From Cobetia amphilecti (lineage in GTDB: Bacteria > Pseudomonadota > Gammaproteobacteria > Pseudomonadales > Halomonadaceae), in assembly GCF_030010415.1 (NCBI RefSeq), contig NZ_JASCSA010000007.1: a stretch of 64,000 nt of DNA. One strand, written 5' to 3'. Made by a program: the position numbers and the translations under genes. Every line of letters starts with the position of its first letter. Positions within the stretch are counted from its first letter, which is position 1. Positions 52,203 through 59,966 of this stretch are shown in pieces. The notes under the pieces are model-generated. The model was not told the DNA's origin. It worked only from the letters and a program-made list of their open reading frames with translations, and ran no database searches.

Positions 52203-53090
52203 ATGACCATGATTTTTGGAATACCCCTGATGGTGCTGTTCGGTCAGCTGATGCTGGGGCTGATCAACGGTGCCTTCTATGCATTGCTGAGCCTTGGGCT
52301 GGCGGTGATCTTCGGTCTGTTGCGCATCATCAACTTCGCGCATGGTGCCCAGTACATGCTGGGCGCCTTCGCGGCGCTGCTGGGAGCGCAATATCTGGGG
52401 CTCAACTACTGGGCGGCGCTGATCGTGGTGCCGCTGGTGGTAGGGGCCCTGGGCATCGTGGTCGAGCGTCTGCTGCTGCGGCGCATCCAGCATCTTGATC
52501 ACCTCTATGGCCTGTTGCTGACCTTCGGGCTGGCGCTGATCTTCGAGGGCACGCTGGTGAATCTGTTCGGTGTCTCGGGGTCGAGCTATCCGATCCCCGA
52601 GGCGCTGAGTGGCGGCTTCAAGCTGAGCTTCATGTTCCTGCCCACCTACCGTGCCTGGGTGCTGGTGGCGGCATTGGTGGTCTGCTTCGGAGTCTGGTTC
52701 CTGATCGAGCGCACGCGCCTCGGTGCCTATCTGCGCGCGGGAACCGAGAACCCCGAGCTGGTGCAGGCCTTCGGCATCAATGTGCCCTTGATGGTGTCGC
52801 TGACCTACGGGCTCGGTGTGGCGCTTGCCGCCTTCGCCGGCGTGCTGGCCGCGCCCTTGTATCCCGTCTCGCCGACCATGGGCTCGAGCCTGCTGATCGT
52901 GGTGTTCGCGGTGGTGGTCATCGGCGGGATGGGCTCGATTCTCGGCGCCATCCTCACCGGGCTCGCGATGGGGCTGATCGAGGGGCTGACCAAGGTGTTC
53001 TATCCCGAGGCCGCCAATACGGTGATCTTCGTGGTGATGGTGATGGTGTTGATGCTTCGCCCTGCCGGGCTGTTCGGAAAGGAGGCCTGA
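52203..53090 (+). CDS. livH: ABC importer permease, LivH-like
   Basis: A 295-residue inner-membrane permease of the branched-chain family with about eight hydrophobic helices. The conserved INGAFYALLSLGLAVIFGL start and INFAHGAQYMLGAFAA segment (about residues 37-52) are present. AAAAGGA lies nine bases upstream of the ATG at 52203, favouring it over a GTG seven codons earlier; an ATG at 52209 is a further option. It follows the binding protein by 107 bases and is followed by livM after one base, in the same operon. Confidence 0.92.
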   Translation: MTMIFGIPLMVLFGQLMLGLINGAFYALLSLGLAVIFGLLRIINFAHGAQYMLGAFAALLGAQYLGLNYWAALIVVPLVVGALGIVVERLLLRRIQHLDHLYGLLLTFGLALIFEGTLVNLFGVSGSSYPIPEALSGGFKLSFMFLPTYRAWVLVAALVVCFGVWFLIERTRLGAYLRAGTENPELVQAFGINVPLMVSLTYGLGVALAAFAGVLAAPLYPVSPTMGSSLLIVVFAVVVIGGMGSILGAILTGLAMGLIEGLTKVFYPEAANTVIFVVMVMVLMLRPAGLFGKEA

Positions 53091-53091
53091 C

Positions 53092-54093
53092 ATGGCCGTA
53101 CTGCAACAGGATCACCAGGCCGCGCGTGCAGGCAGCGCGCCGCGCAGAATCACCCCGCTGGGCATGCTGTATCTCGTGCTGTTCCTGCTCGGGTTGCTGG
53201 CGCCCTGGGTCGCCTATCCCGTCTTTCTGATGAAGATTCTGTGCTTTGCGCTGTTCGCCAGCGCCTTCAATCTGCTGCTCGGGTTCGTGGGGCTGCTGTC
53301 CTTCGGGCATGCCGCCTTCCTGGCCACGGGCGCCTATATCACCGGCTTCTTGCTCGCGGAATACCCGGGCCTGAGTCCGGCGCTGGGCATCGTGGCCGGT
53401 ACGCTCGGCGCGGTAGTGCTGGGGACGTTATTCGGGGCGCTGGCCATCCGACGGCAGGGCATCTACTTCGCGATGATCACGCTGGCCCTGGCCCAGATGA
53501 TGTTCTTCTTCTTCATCCAGGCGCCGTTCACCCACGGGGAAGATGGCCTGCATGGCGTGCCGCGCGGTGAGCTGTTCGGCGTGTTCGATCTGGCGAACAA
53601 CCACACCCTCTATTACTTCGTGTTCGCGATCTTCGTGGCGGCCTTTGCCCTGATCCGGCGCGTCGTGCATTCCCCCTTCGGTCAGGTGCTGAAGGCCATC
53701 CGCGAGAATGAACCGCGCGCCATCTCGCTGGGCTATCACACCGATGCCTACAAGCTGGTGGCCTTCGTGCTGTCCGCGGGGCTGGCGGGCCTGGCGGGAG
53801 CGACCAAGACGCTGGTGTTCCAGCTCGCCTCGCTGGGTGATGCCAGCTGGCACATGTCGGGGGAGGTGATCCTGATGACATTGCTGGGCGGCGTCGGCAC
53901 GCTGCTCGGGCCACTGGTGGGCTCCGGGCTGGTCATCGGGCTGCAGCATCAGTTGGCGCAATCCGCGCTGGGGGATTGGGTCAGCGTGATTCTGGGCGCC
54001 ATCTTCGTGGTCTGCGTGCTCAGCTTCCGCAGCGGCATCATCGGGGAATGTCAGCGCTGGATCGCGCGTCGTCAGCAGCGGGAAGAAAAATGA
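53092..54093 (+). CDS. livM: ABC importer permease, LivM-like
   Basis: A 333-residue second permease with about nine helices and the family blocks NLLLGFVGLLSFGHAAFLATGA-like (about 60-80), QGIYFAMITLALAQM and IRENEPRAISLGY (about residues 203-215), the cytoplasmic coupling loop. GGAGG lies just upstream of the ATG at 53092, one base after livH. It completes a five-gene importer with no adjacent enzyme that would give away the substrate. Confidence 0.92.
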   Translation: MAVLQQDHQAARAGSAPRRITPLGMLYLVLFLLGLLAPWVAYPVFLMKILCFALFASAFNLLLGFVGLLSFGHAAFLATGAYITGFLLAEYPGLSPALGIVAGTLGAVVLGTLFGALAIRRQGIYFAMITLALAQMMFFFFIQAPFTHGEDGLHGVPRGELFGVFDLANNHTLYYFVFAIFVAAFALIRRVVHSPFGQVLKAIRENEPRAISLGYHTDAYKLVAFVLSAGLAGLAGATKTLVFQLASLGDASWHMSGEVILMTLLGGVGTLLGPLVGSGLVIGLQHQLAQSALGDWVSVILGAIFVVCVLSFRSGIIGECQRWIARRQQREEK

Positions 54094-54566
54094 GCGGCGA
54101 GAAGCGAGAGGGGGGAAGCGAGACAGAGTGAGTGGCCCATCGTGCTCTGAAGCAAAGAAATCAATGACTTGCCGATGACTTCAGGCATAAAAAAAGTCCA
54201 CCCCAAATAGGGTGGACTTAAATGCCATTGTATATCGAGGGGGATACGCCGGTCCCGGATCCTCGACTCAGCAATGAGCACGCCATGCGAGATAGCCGCC
54301 ATTTGCCATCTCGCTGTATAGATTGCATGCCCGATGCCAGCTTTTTGGTATCCTCAATAAAAACAATGGCTTGAGGTATTGGTGCCTGTTTGCGGGCTGC
54401 CAAGTGGCGGTCAGATGACTCGAGGCGTGCGCGCTGTTGGGCGATTCATGGTGCGTTGCAGCATGGTTGTGCACCAAATGCGTGCCGTTTTTCGAGCATA
54501 TCCGTACGTCATCAATAACTTATGTGGCTTGCGGGTGTGGATAGCGGGTGTGGATAGCGGGTGTGG
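54094..54566. other. 473-base region between livM and nirD
   Basis: Contains a hairpin at 54194-54219, then about 310 bases that look lower in G+C than the surroundings, with an imperfect inverted repeat (CCTCAA near 54355 with TTGAGG near 54375). It ends with three tandem 13-base units abutting the nirD stop. No gene or RNA was recognised; open frames here lack ribosome sites. Confidence 0.5.
54194..54219. terminator. Hairpin between the importer and nitrite reductase operons
   Basis: A 10-bp stem (54194-54203 with 54210-54219) and 6-base loop, with a seven-A run on its left, so it has a T run on the minus strand and TTAAAT on the plus strand. It may end livM transcription, nirD transcription, or both. 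Confidence 0.7.
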
Positions 54567-54569
54567 CTA
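54531..54569 (-). repeat. Three tandem 13-base units at the nirD stop
   Basis: GCGGGTGTGGATA (54531-54543 and 54544-54556) followed by GCGGGTGTGGCTA (54557-54569). The last three bases of the third copy are the nirD stop codon. Confidence 0.85.
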
Positions 54570-55031
54570 GCAGGCATCGTCTGCCCGCTGGCACTGTACC
54601 TGTACCTCGCCGCCAGCCAGACGCACAGGCCACACCGTCAATGCGAGTGTGTCGTCGTCCAGGCATTGGCCATCACTGAGTCGATAGCGCTGCTTGTAGA
54701 GTGGCGAGATCACCAGTGGCTCTCCGGCGTGATCACCCAGCAGGCCGCGGGCAATCACGTTGGCGCCTGACACCGGATCATGATGGTCGATGGCGAACAG
54801 CGTGAGGTCATCGCTATCGGCTGTGGCCGGCAGCGTGAACAGGGCGATCTGGCGGGCGTGGCCGTCCGCCTCAAGCCAGGCGGCCACGCCGGATCCCGGC
54901 ACCAGGTCCTCGCGCTGGCAGAGTGTCACCCAGCGCAGCGGCGACTGTGTCGCGGCAGAGGTGTCCTGTGTTGCAGAGGACGGGCTGGAGAGCGGAGTGG
55001 AAGATGTCGTGGCGAGTGCAGGCGATGTCAT
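54567..55031 (-). CDS. nirD: Nitrite reductase small subunit NirD
   Basis: A 154-residue Rieske-fold protein that partners NirB in reducing nitrite to ammonium. As in many NirD proteins, the [2Fe-2S] ligands of true Rieske proteins are absent. The core begins near residue 33 (WVTLCQREDLVPGSGVAAW) after a Ser/Thr/Ala-rich N-terminal extension of about 30 residues. Blocks such as VISPLYKQRYRLSDGQCLDD are recognisable. The start overlaps the nirB stop (ATGA), so production of the two subunits is coupled. Confidence 0.92.
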   Translation of the reverse strand: MTSPALATTSSTPLSSPSSATQDTSAATQSPLRWVTLCQREDLVPGSGVAAWLEADGHARQIALFTLPATADSDDLTLFAIDHHDPVSGANVIARGLLGDHAGEPLVISPLYKQRYRLSDGQCLDDDTLALTVWPVRLAGGEVQVQCQRADDAC

Positions 55032-57685
55032 GAGCGTACCTCCGTGGCCAGGTGGGTCGTTGACTGAGGTTGATGTTCTGCCACTGCTTCGCGGGCGCCA
55101 CCGTCGCTGGTGATCAGATTGCCACTGGCCAGTTCATCGCGGCTGGCGGGGCGAATCTGGTCACGCTCAACGATATTGACCACGTCAGGGTCCGGGCGCT
55201 GGTCATTCACATAGCTGCGGAAGCGCTTGAGCTTCTCGGGGCTCTTGAGCGCATTGGCCCATTCGCATTCGTAGCGGTCCACCACCTGCTGCATCTGCTC
55301 TTCGAGGGTCTCGCCGAGCCCCAGGCTGTCCTCGAGAATCACCTCTTTCAGATAGTCGAGGCCGCCCTCGAGGCCCTCGCGCCAGACGGAGGTGCGCTGC
55401 AGGCGGTCGGCGGTGCGGATGTAGAACATCAGGAAGCGGTCGATGGTGCGGATCAGGCTCTCGTCATCCAGGTCGGTCGCGAACAGCTCGGCATGACGCG
55501 GGCGCATGCCGCCGTTGCCGCAGACATAGAGGTTCCAGCCGTTCTCGGTGGCGATCACGCCGACATCCTTGCTCTGGGCCTCGGCGCATTCGCGGGTACA
55601 GCCGGAGACGGCGAACTTGAGCTTGTGCGGTGAACGCAGGCCCTTGTAGCGGTCTTCCAGCGTCAGCGCCATCGCCATGCTGTCCTGCACGCCATAGCGA
55701 CACCAGGTACTGCCGATGCAGGATTTCACCGTGCGGGTGGACTTGCCGTAGGCGTGGCCGGTCTCGAAGCCGGCGGCGATCAGCTCGCTCCAGATGTCCG
55801 GCAGCTCATGCAGCTGGGCACCGAAGAGGTCGATGCGCTGACCGCCGGTGATCTTGGTATAGAGGTTGTAACGCTTGCCGATCTCGCCGATGGCGATCAG
55901 CTTGTCCGGCGTGATCTCGCCGCCTGGGATGCGTGGCACCACGGAATAGGTGCCGTTCTTCTGCATGTTGGCCATGAAGGTGTCATTGGTGTCCTGCAGC
56001 GGAATGTGCGAGGACTCGGTGATCGGCGCGTTCCAGCACGAGGCCAGAATCGAGCCCACCGCCGGCTTGCAGATCTCACAGCCCAGGGCATCCGGATGGC
56101 GGCCGTGGCTGGCCATCAGCTCGGCGAAGGTCTCGATGCCTTCGACGCGCACCAGCGAGTAGAGCTCCTGACGCGTGTGCGCGAAGTGCTCGCACAGTGA
56201 GCGATCGACCTCGACGCCACGACTTTCCAGCTCGGCATCCACCACCTTCTTGAGCAGCGCCGCACAGCCCCCGCAGCCGGTGCTGGCCTTGGTGCAGGCC
56301 TTGATGGCGCCCAGATCACTGTTGCCGGCATCGATGGCGCTGCAGACATCGCCCTTGGAGACGTTGTGGCAGGAGCACAGCGTGGCGCTGTCGGGCAGGG
56401 CATCCGCGCCCAGCGTGATGGCTTCGCCACTGGCATCCGGCAGGATGAGTGCCGCCGGGTCCTTGGGCGCCGCGATGCCATTGGTGACGTACTGCAGCAG
56501 GGTGTCGTAGCGCGAGTTGTCGCCGATCAGTACCGCGCCCAGCACCCGCTTGCGGTCCTGCGAGACGATCAGGCGGCGATAGACGCCGTCGGCCTCGTCA
56601 CAGTAGCGATAGCTGATCGCGCCCTCGGTCTTGCCGTGGGCGTCACCGATGGAACCGACATCCACGCCCAGCAGCTTGAGCTTGGTGGACATGTCGGCGC
56701 CCTGGAAGCGGAAGCTCTCCTGAGAGGCGCTTGCGGCATCACCAGCGCTGGCAGCCAGCAGGGACGCCACGCCGCGGGCCATCTGATAGCCCGGCGCGAC
56801 CAGCCCGAAGATGCGCGATTGCCACAGGGCGCACTCGCCGATGGCGAAGATTTCCGGGTCCGAGGTGCGGCATTCGTCATCGATGATGATGCCGCCGCGC
56901 TCGCCGATCTCGAGGCTGGCGCTGCGTGCCAGCGCGTCCTGAGGGCGGATGCCGGCGGAGAACACGATCAGGTCGGTCTCCAGATACTCGCCATCGGAGA
57001 AGTTCATCCGCCACTGATGTTGCTCGCCGGGCACGATGTCGGTGGTGGCGCGATTGAGGTGCACCCCCACGCCCAGCGCAGTGATGTGTTGCTTGAGCGC
57101 AAGGCCGCCATCCTCATCCAGCTGCACCGGCATCAGGCGTGGCGCGAATTCGACGACATGCGCTTCCAGGCCGAGTGACTTGAGGGCATTGGCGGCTTCC
57201 AGCCCCAGCAGGCCACCGCCGACCACCACGCCATGTGTCTTGCCATCGGCGGCAGCGCGAATCTGATCAAGATCCTCCAGGGTGCGGTAGACCAGGCGAT
57301 TGCTGGCGGCGGCCTCGCTTCCCGGCTCACCGAGGCCCTGTATGGGCGGCACGAAGGGGGTCGAGCCGGTTGCCAGCACCAGGCTGTCGTAGGGGTAGCG
57401 TCCACGCGGGGTGATGACATGGCCGCCATCGCGGTCGATGGCGGTGACACACTCGTCGAGGTGCAGGGTGACGCCCGCCTTGCGGTAGTCGTCGGCGGTG
57501 CCGAGCGCGAGAGATTCGGCATCACGTCCGGTGAAATACTCCGAGAGATGCACGCGGTCGTAGGCGATGTGGCGTTCTTCGCCGAAGACATGAATCTGGT
57601 AGTGCGCGGTGGCGCCCAGTGCGATCAGCTGCTCGACGCAGTGATGGCCAACCATGCCATTGCCGATGATGATCAGGTGTTTCAT
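55028..57685 (-). CDS. nirB: NADH-dependent nitrite reductase large subunit NirB
   Basis: An 885-residue cytoplasmic enzyme that passes electrons from NADH through FAD, [2Fe-2S], [4Fe-4S] and siroheme to nitrite, making ammonium. The FAD/NAD domain (about 1-320) starts IIIGNGMVGHHC. The BFD-like [2Fe-2S] site (CSCHNV, then CGGC) is near residue 437. The siroheme/[4Fe-4S] ligands are a C-x5-C (about 655) and a C-x3-C (about 698). It is cotranscribed with the upstream flavoprotein gene and with nirD, both through ATGA overlaps. CobA from the divergent arm supplies a siroheme precursor. Confidence 0.97.
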   Translation of the reverse strand: MKHLIIIGNGMVGHHCVEQLIALGATAHYQIHVFGEERHIAYDRVHLSEYFTGRDAESLALGTADDYRKAGVTLHLDECVTAIDRDGGHVITPRGRYPYDSLVLATGSTPFVPPIQGLGEPGSEAAASNRLVYRTLEDLDQIRAAADGKTHGVVVGGGLLGLEAANALKSLGLEAHVVEFAPRLMPVQLDEDGGLALKQHITALGVGVHLNRATTDIVPGEQHQWRMNFSDGEYLETDLIVFSAGIRPQDALARSASLEIGERGGIIIDDECRTSDPEIFAIGECALWQSRIFGLVAPGYQMARGVASLLAASAGDAASASQESFRFQGADMSTKLKLLGVDVGSIGDAHGKTEGAISYRYCDEADGVYRRLIVSQDRKRVLGAVLIGDNSRYDTLLQYVTNGIAAPKDPAALILPDASGEAITLGADALPDSATLCSCHNVSKGDVCSAIDAGNSDLGAIKACTKASTGCGGCAALLKKVVDAELESRGVEVDRSLCEHFAHTRQELYSLVRVEGIETFAELMASHGRHPDALGCEICKPAVGSILASCWNAPITESSHIPLQDTNDTFMANMQKNGTYSVVPRIPGGEITPDKLIAIGEIGKRYNLYTKITGGQRIDLFGAQLHELPDIWSELIAAGFETGHAYGKSTRTVKSCIGSTWCRYGVQDSMAMALTLEDRYKGLRSPHKLKFAVSGCTRECAEAQSKDVGVIATENGWNLYVCGNGGMRPRHAELFATDLDDESLIRTIDRFLMFYIRTADRLQRTSVWREGLEGGLDYLKEVILEDSLGLGETLEEQMQQVVDRYECEWANALKSPEKLKRFRSYVNDQRPDPDVVNIVERDQIRPASRDELASGNLITSDGGAREAVAEHQPQSTTHLATEVRS

Positions 57686-59124
57686 GCGGCCTCCTCGAAG
57701 GTGTCAGGGGTGTTGTCGGTCTTGTCGGTCTTGTCTGTGGTGTCGCGATCACGATGCTGGTCTGTCATGTCTTGAGTGCCCGGCTTGCCACTGGGGTCAT
57801 CGGGCGCCGTCGGTGGGCCGTCCTGGGTCAGACGTGCGAGGGCTTCTGCCGGCATCAGCAGGAGGTCTTCGCGAATCCTGGTCAGTGGCGTACCGGCCTT
57901 GAGCGCTTCGAACAGGGCGTTGCCGGCACTGACGTCGCCGTAGAGCACCACGCCGACCAGGCGCTCCTCGCGCAGCAGCAGTCGGCGGTAGTCGCCCAGG
58001 GCGTGGTCCTGATAGACCAGCACCTCGTCATTCGGCTGGGGGGCAAGCTCGCCGCAGCTATAGAGGTCGATGCCGCTGACCTTGAGGCGCGTCGCCAGTG
58101 GCGCATTGCGATAGGGCGGAGTCGGTTGCGCGAGAAGCTGGCGGGCGAGCACTTCGATCTGCGCCCAGATGGGCTCGATCAGGCCGAAGGTCTCGCCATC
58201 CACCTCACAGCATTCGCCCAGCGCGTGAATGTGCGGATCACTCGTGAGCAGATGGCCATCGACCTGGATGGCGCGCTGACAGGCCAGCCCCGCAGCACGC
58301 GCAAACTCGATTTCGGGGCGAATGCCGGTGGCGGCGATGGTCAGTCCGGCGTGCAGTTCGCGGCCATCCGTGAGGCGTACGCCGCTGATGCGGCCCGCCG
58401 GGGACTCGAGCCACTCTTCGAGGTGCGCGCCGGTGATGATGTCGAGGCCACGCTCGCGAAGTTCCCGCTCCAGAAGTCCGGCCGCGACCTCATCCAGCTG
58501 ACGGTTCATCAGACGCTCGCTGCGCTGCAGCAGCGTCACCTCAAGACCACCCTTGCGCAGGCCCTCGGCGGCCTCGAGCCCGAGCAGCCCGCCGCCGATG
58601 ACCAGTGCGCCGGCGCCCGCCTGCCGTCCGGCAAGGCAGGCGGCCTGCATCTGCTCGACATCCTTCAGATCGCGAAAGCCCATCAGTCCCGGCGGCCAGT
58701 CATTGACGGACGACGCCTTTGGCAGATGAGCGGGCAGAGGCAGGGGCAGCGCCGGACGTGAGCCGGTCGCGATCACCAGTCGCTGATAGGGGATGCGGCC
58801 ACCGCTGGCGGTCTCGACACAGCGGGCGGCGCGATCGATCTGGCTGGCGGGGTCGCCGCTGATCCGTGTGATGCCGTGCCGCGAGAACCAGTCGGCCTGC
58901 TGGCTGATCAGGCCTTCGGTTCGTGTCTCGCCGGCCAATAGCGGCGAGAGCTGAATGCGGTTGTAGGGGAGGTGGGGCTCCTCGCCGATCACCGTGACCG
59001 GCCAGGGCAGCTGCTGATCAGGGCTCAGCGAGACCAGCTGCTCCAACAGCTTCTGCGCCGCCATGCCGTGGCCGATGATGACCAGTGCTGGCGTAGGCTC
59101 GCGGGTGGTAGATGACGGATGCAT
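57682..59124 (-). CDS. NirB/NasB-like FAD-NAD(P)H oxidoreductase
   Basis: A 480-residue flavoprotein resembling the N-terminal part of NirB and rubredoxin reductases. It has an FAD motif (IIGHGMAAQKLLE, about 16-28), an NAD motif (VIGGGLLGLEAAEGL, about residue 175) and the ATGIRPE box. No Fe-S or siroheme site is present, so it is most likely the NAD(P)H-oxidising partner of the nitrate reductase NasA (a NasB role). The C-terminal 35 residues are polar and end in a TDK-type repeat encoded by three 9-base units (57714-57740). AAGGAGG five bases upstream fixes the start. An intrinsic terminator lies in its leader. Confidence 0.87.
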   Translation of the reverse strand: MHPSSTTREPTPALVIIGHGMAAQKLLEQLVSLSPDQQLPWPVTVIGEEPHLPYNRIQLSPLLAGETRTEGLISQQADWFSRHGITRISGDPASQIDRAARCVETASGGRIPYQRLVIATGSRPALPLPLPAHLPKASSVNDWPPGLMGFRDLKDVEQMQAACLAGRQAGAGALVIGGGLLGLEAAEGLRKGGLEVTLLQRSERLMNRQLDEVAAGLLERELRERGLDIITGAHLEEWLESPAGRISGVRLTDGRELHAGLTIAATGIRPEIEFARAAGLACQRAIQVDGHLLTSDPHIHALGECCEVDGETFGLIEPIWAQIEVLARQLLAQPTPPYRNAPLATRLKVSGIDLYSCGELAPQPNDEVLVYQDHALGDYRRLLLREERLVGVVLYGDVSAGNALFEALKAGTPLTRIREDLLLMPAEALARLTQDGPPTAPDDPSGKPGTQDMTDQHRDRDTTDKTDKTDNTPDTFEEAA

Positions 59125-59156
59125 TCTGCCTCCTTGCGCTGACGTTCTGGACGCAT

Positions 59157-59207
59157 AAAAAAAAGCGCCTGCTTGCCGCCGTGATGATCACGACGTCAAG
59201 CAGGCGC
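59157..59207 (-). terminator. Leader terminator of the FAD-reductase/nirBD operon
   Basis: On the minus strand an 11-bp stem (59197-59207 with 59165-59175), with an inner CGTGAT/ATCACG-type hairpin in its loop, is followed by eight T residues (the A run 59157-59164). It lies 33 bases before the first start codon of the operon, so it must be overcome for expression. Confidence 0.85.
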
Positions 59208-59216
59208 CTTTGCCTG
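59201..59216 (-). promoter_or_regulatory. ANTAR-type antiterminator hairpin, nir arm
   Basis: Minus-strand CAGGC-AAAGGC-GCCTG: a 5-bp stem with a six-base loop having A at position 1 and G at position 4, as in the loops bound by ANTAR regulators (NasR, NasT, EutV). Its 3' half lies in the 5' arm of the terminator, so the two structures exclude each other. A possible partner hairpin lies upstream at 59246-59284. Confidence 0.65.
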
Positions 59217-59844
59217 GAAGATGAGAGCTAAGCATTGGATAGCGAGTTGCAGCGTCAGGTGACGATGTCGCTGTCACCCGCAACTGCGGCAGGTCTGGCG
59301 GACCGTTGGCTGCTGCATGTCACTCATCGGAGTGATGCGCTGCGAGACCTGCGATTCGGGGTCGTCATTGACCCAACCTGCCGATACTCAGGCGAATTCG
59401 GTGCCGCTTCAGAGAAAGTCGCTATTTTTCATTCACTTGCGGTTGAAGAGGCTCGAGGTGAGGTCCTGGCATGGTCGAGCCGGTCGCGGTTGCGGGAGGC
59501 GTCAAGGCAGGGATTGGTGCAGTCGCATGCGCTGATGCACATGGCTGGTGCGTCAGTAGTGCCTGGCGCTGGCCGTCTCGCGCTGTTCGCCTCCTGCTTC
59601 GGTAGCTCGTGACGGCCAAGTGATTGTTATTTCTGATGATTGGTCAGGGTTGGTCTGTTAAGTGCGTCTGTCAGGTCATTGGTGTGATACCTGATTGAGG
59701 GTTCGCGACTCGGCAAGCTGCACTGTTGCGAGACTCGCGAACCGGCCAACGGCGGCTCTTCAATCATGCACGCCATGTCGACGTCTCGAAGACGAGATTG
59801 CGCACCCATCGGCATGACGAGATCGTATTCACCATCAGTTTCCA

Positions 59845-59896
59845 TTGTCAGTCTGCAGGGTAGAGCAGGACTGACAACGACAGGCAAAGGCGCCTG
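59845..59896 (+). promoter_or_regulatory. ANTAR-type two-hairpin antiterminator, nas arm
   Basis: First hairpin 59845-59877: a 9-bp perfect stem (TTGTCAGTC with GACTGACAA) plus TGC/GCA and an eight-base loop starting AGGG. After a 3-base linker comes the second hairpin, 59881-59896: CAGGC-AAAGGC-GCCTG, identical to the one in the opposite arm. It overlaps the terminator's 5' arm (59889-59902). Confidence 0.7.
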
Positions 59897-59937
59897 ATGA
59901 CCGCACATTACGTGGCGGGTCATCAGGCGCCTTTTTT
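59889..59937 (+). terminator. Leader terminator of the nasA operon
   Basis: A 14-bp perfect stem (59889-59902 with 59918-59931), 15-base loop and six T residues (59932-59937), ending 29 bases before the nasA start. Such a strong terminator before a gene implies regulated read-through. Confidence 0.9.
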
Positions 59938-59966
59938 CATGCTTACTGCACCAGGGAGAGATGTCG

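Larger units (their letters stand above)
59125..59966. other. 842-base divergent control region of the nitrate cluster
   Basis: Both divergent operons start here. Each leader ends in an intrinsic terminator overlapped by the same small hairpin (59157-59216 leftward; 59845-59937 rightward). Between them, about 59285-59844, lie the presumed promoters. A further strong hairpin, GGTTCGCGA with TCGCGAACC, lies at about 59700-59743. No protein gene or clear sigma-54 promoter was found; open frames here have no family features. Confidence 0.65.

Noticed and set aside
59291..59307. Possible sigma-54 promoter (TGGCGG, then GGCT with correct spacing)
   Set aside because: Only the GG and GC dinucleotides and spacing fit; it is about 660 bases from nasA and the -12 element is poor.
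59235..59612. 125-codon open frame inside the nitrate control region
   Set aside because: No ribosome site or family resemblance, and it covers the leader structures of the nir arm.
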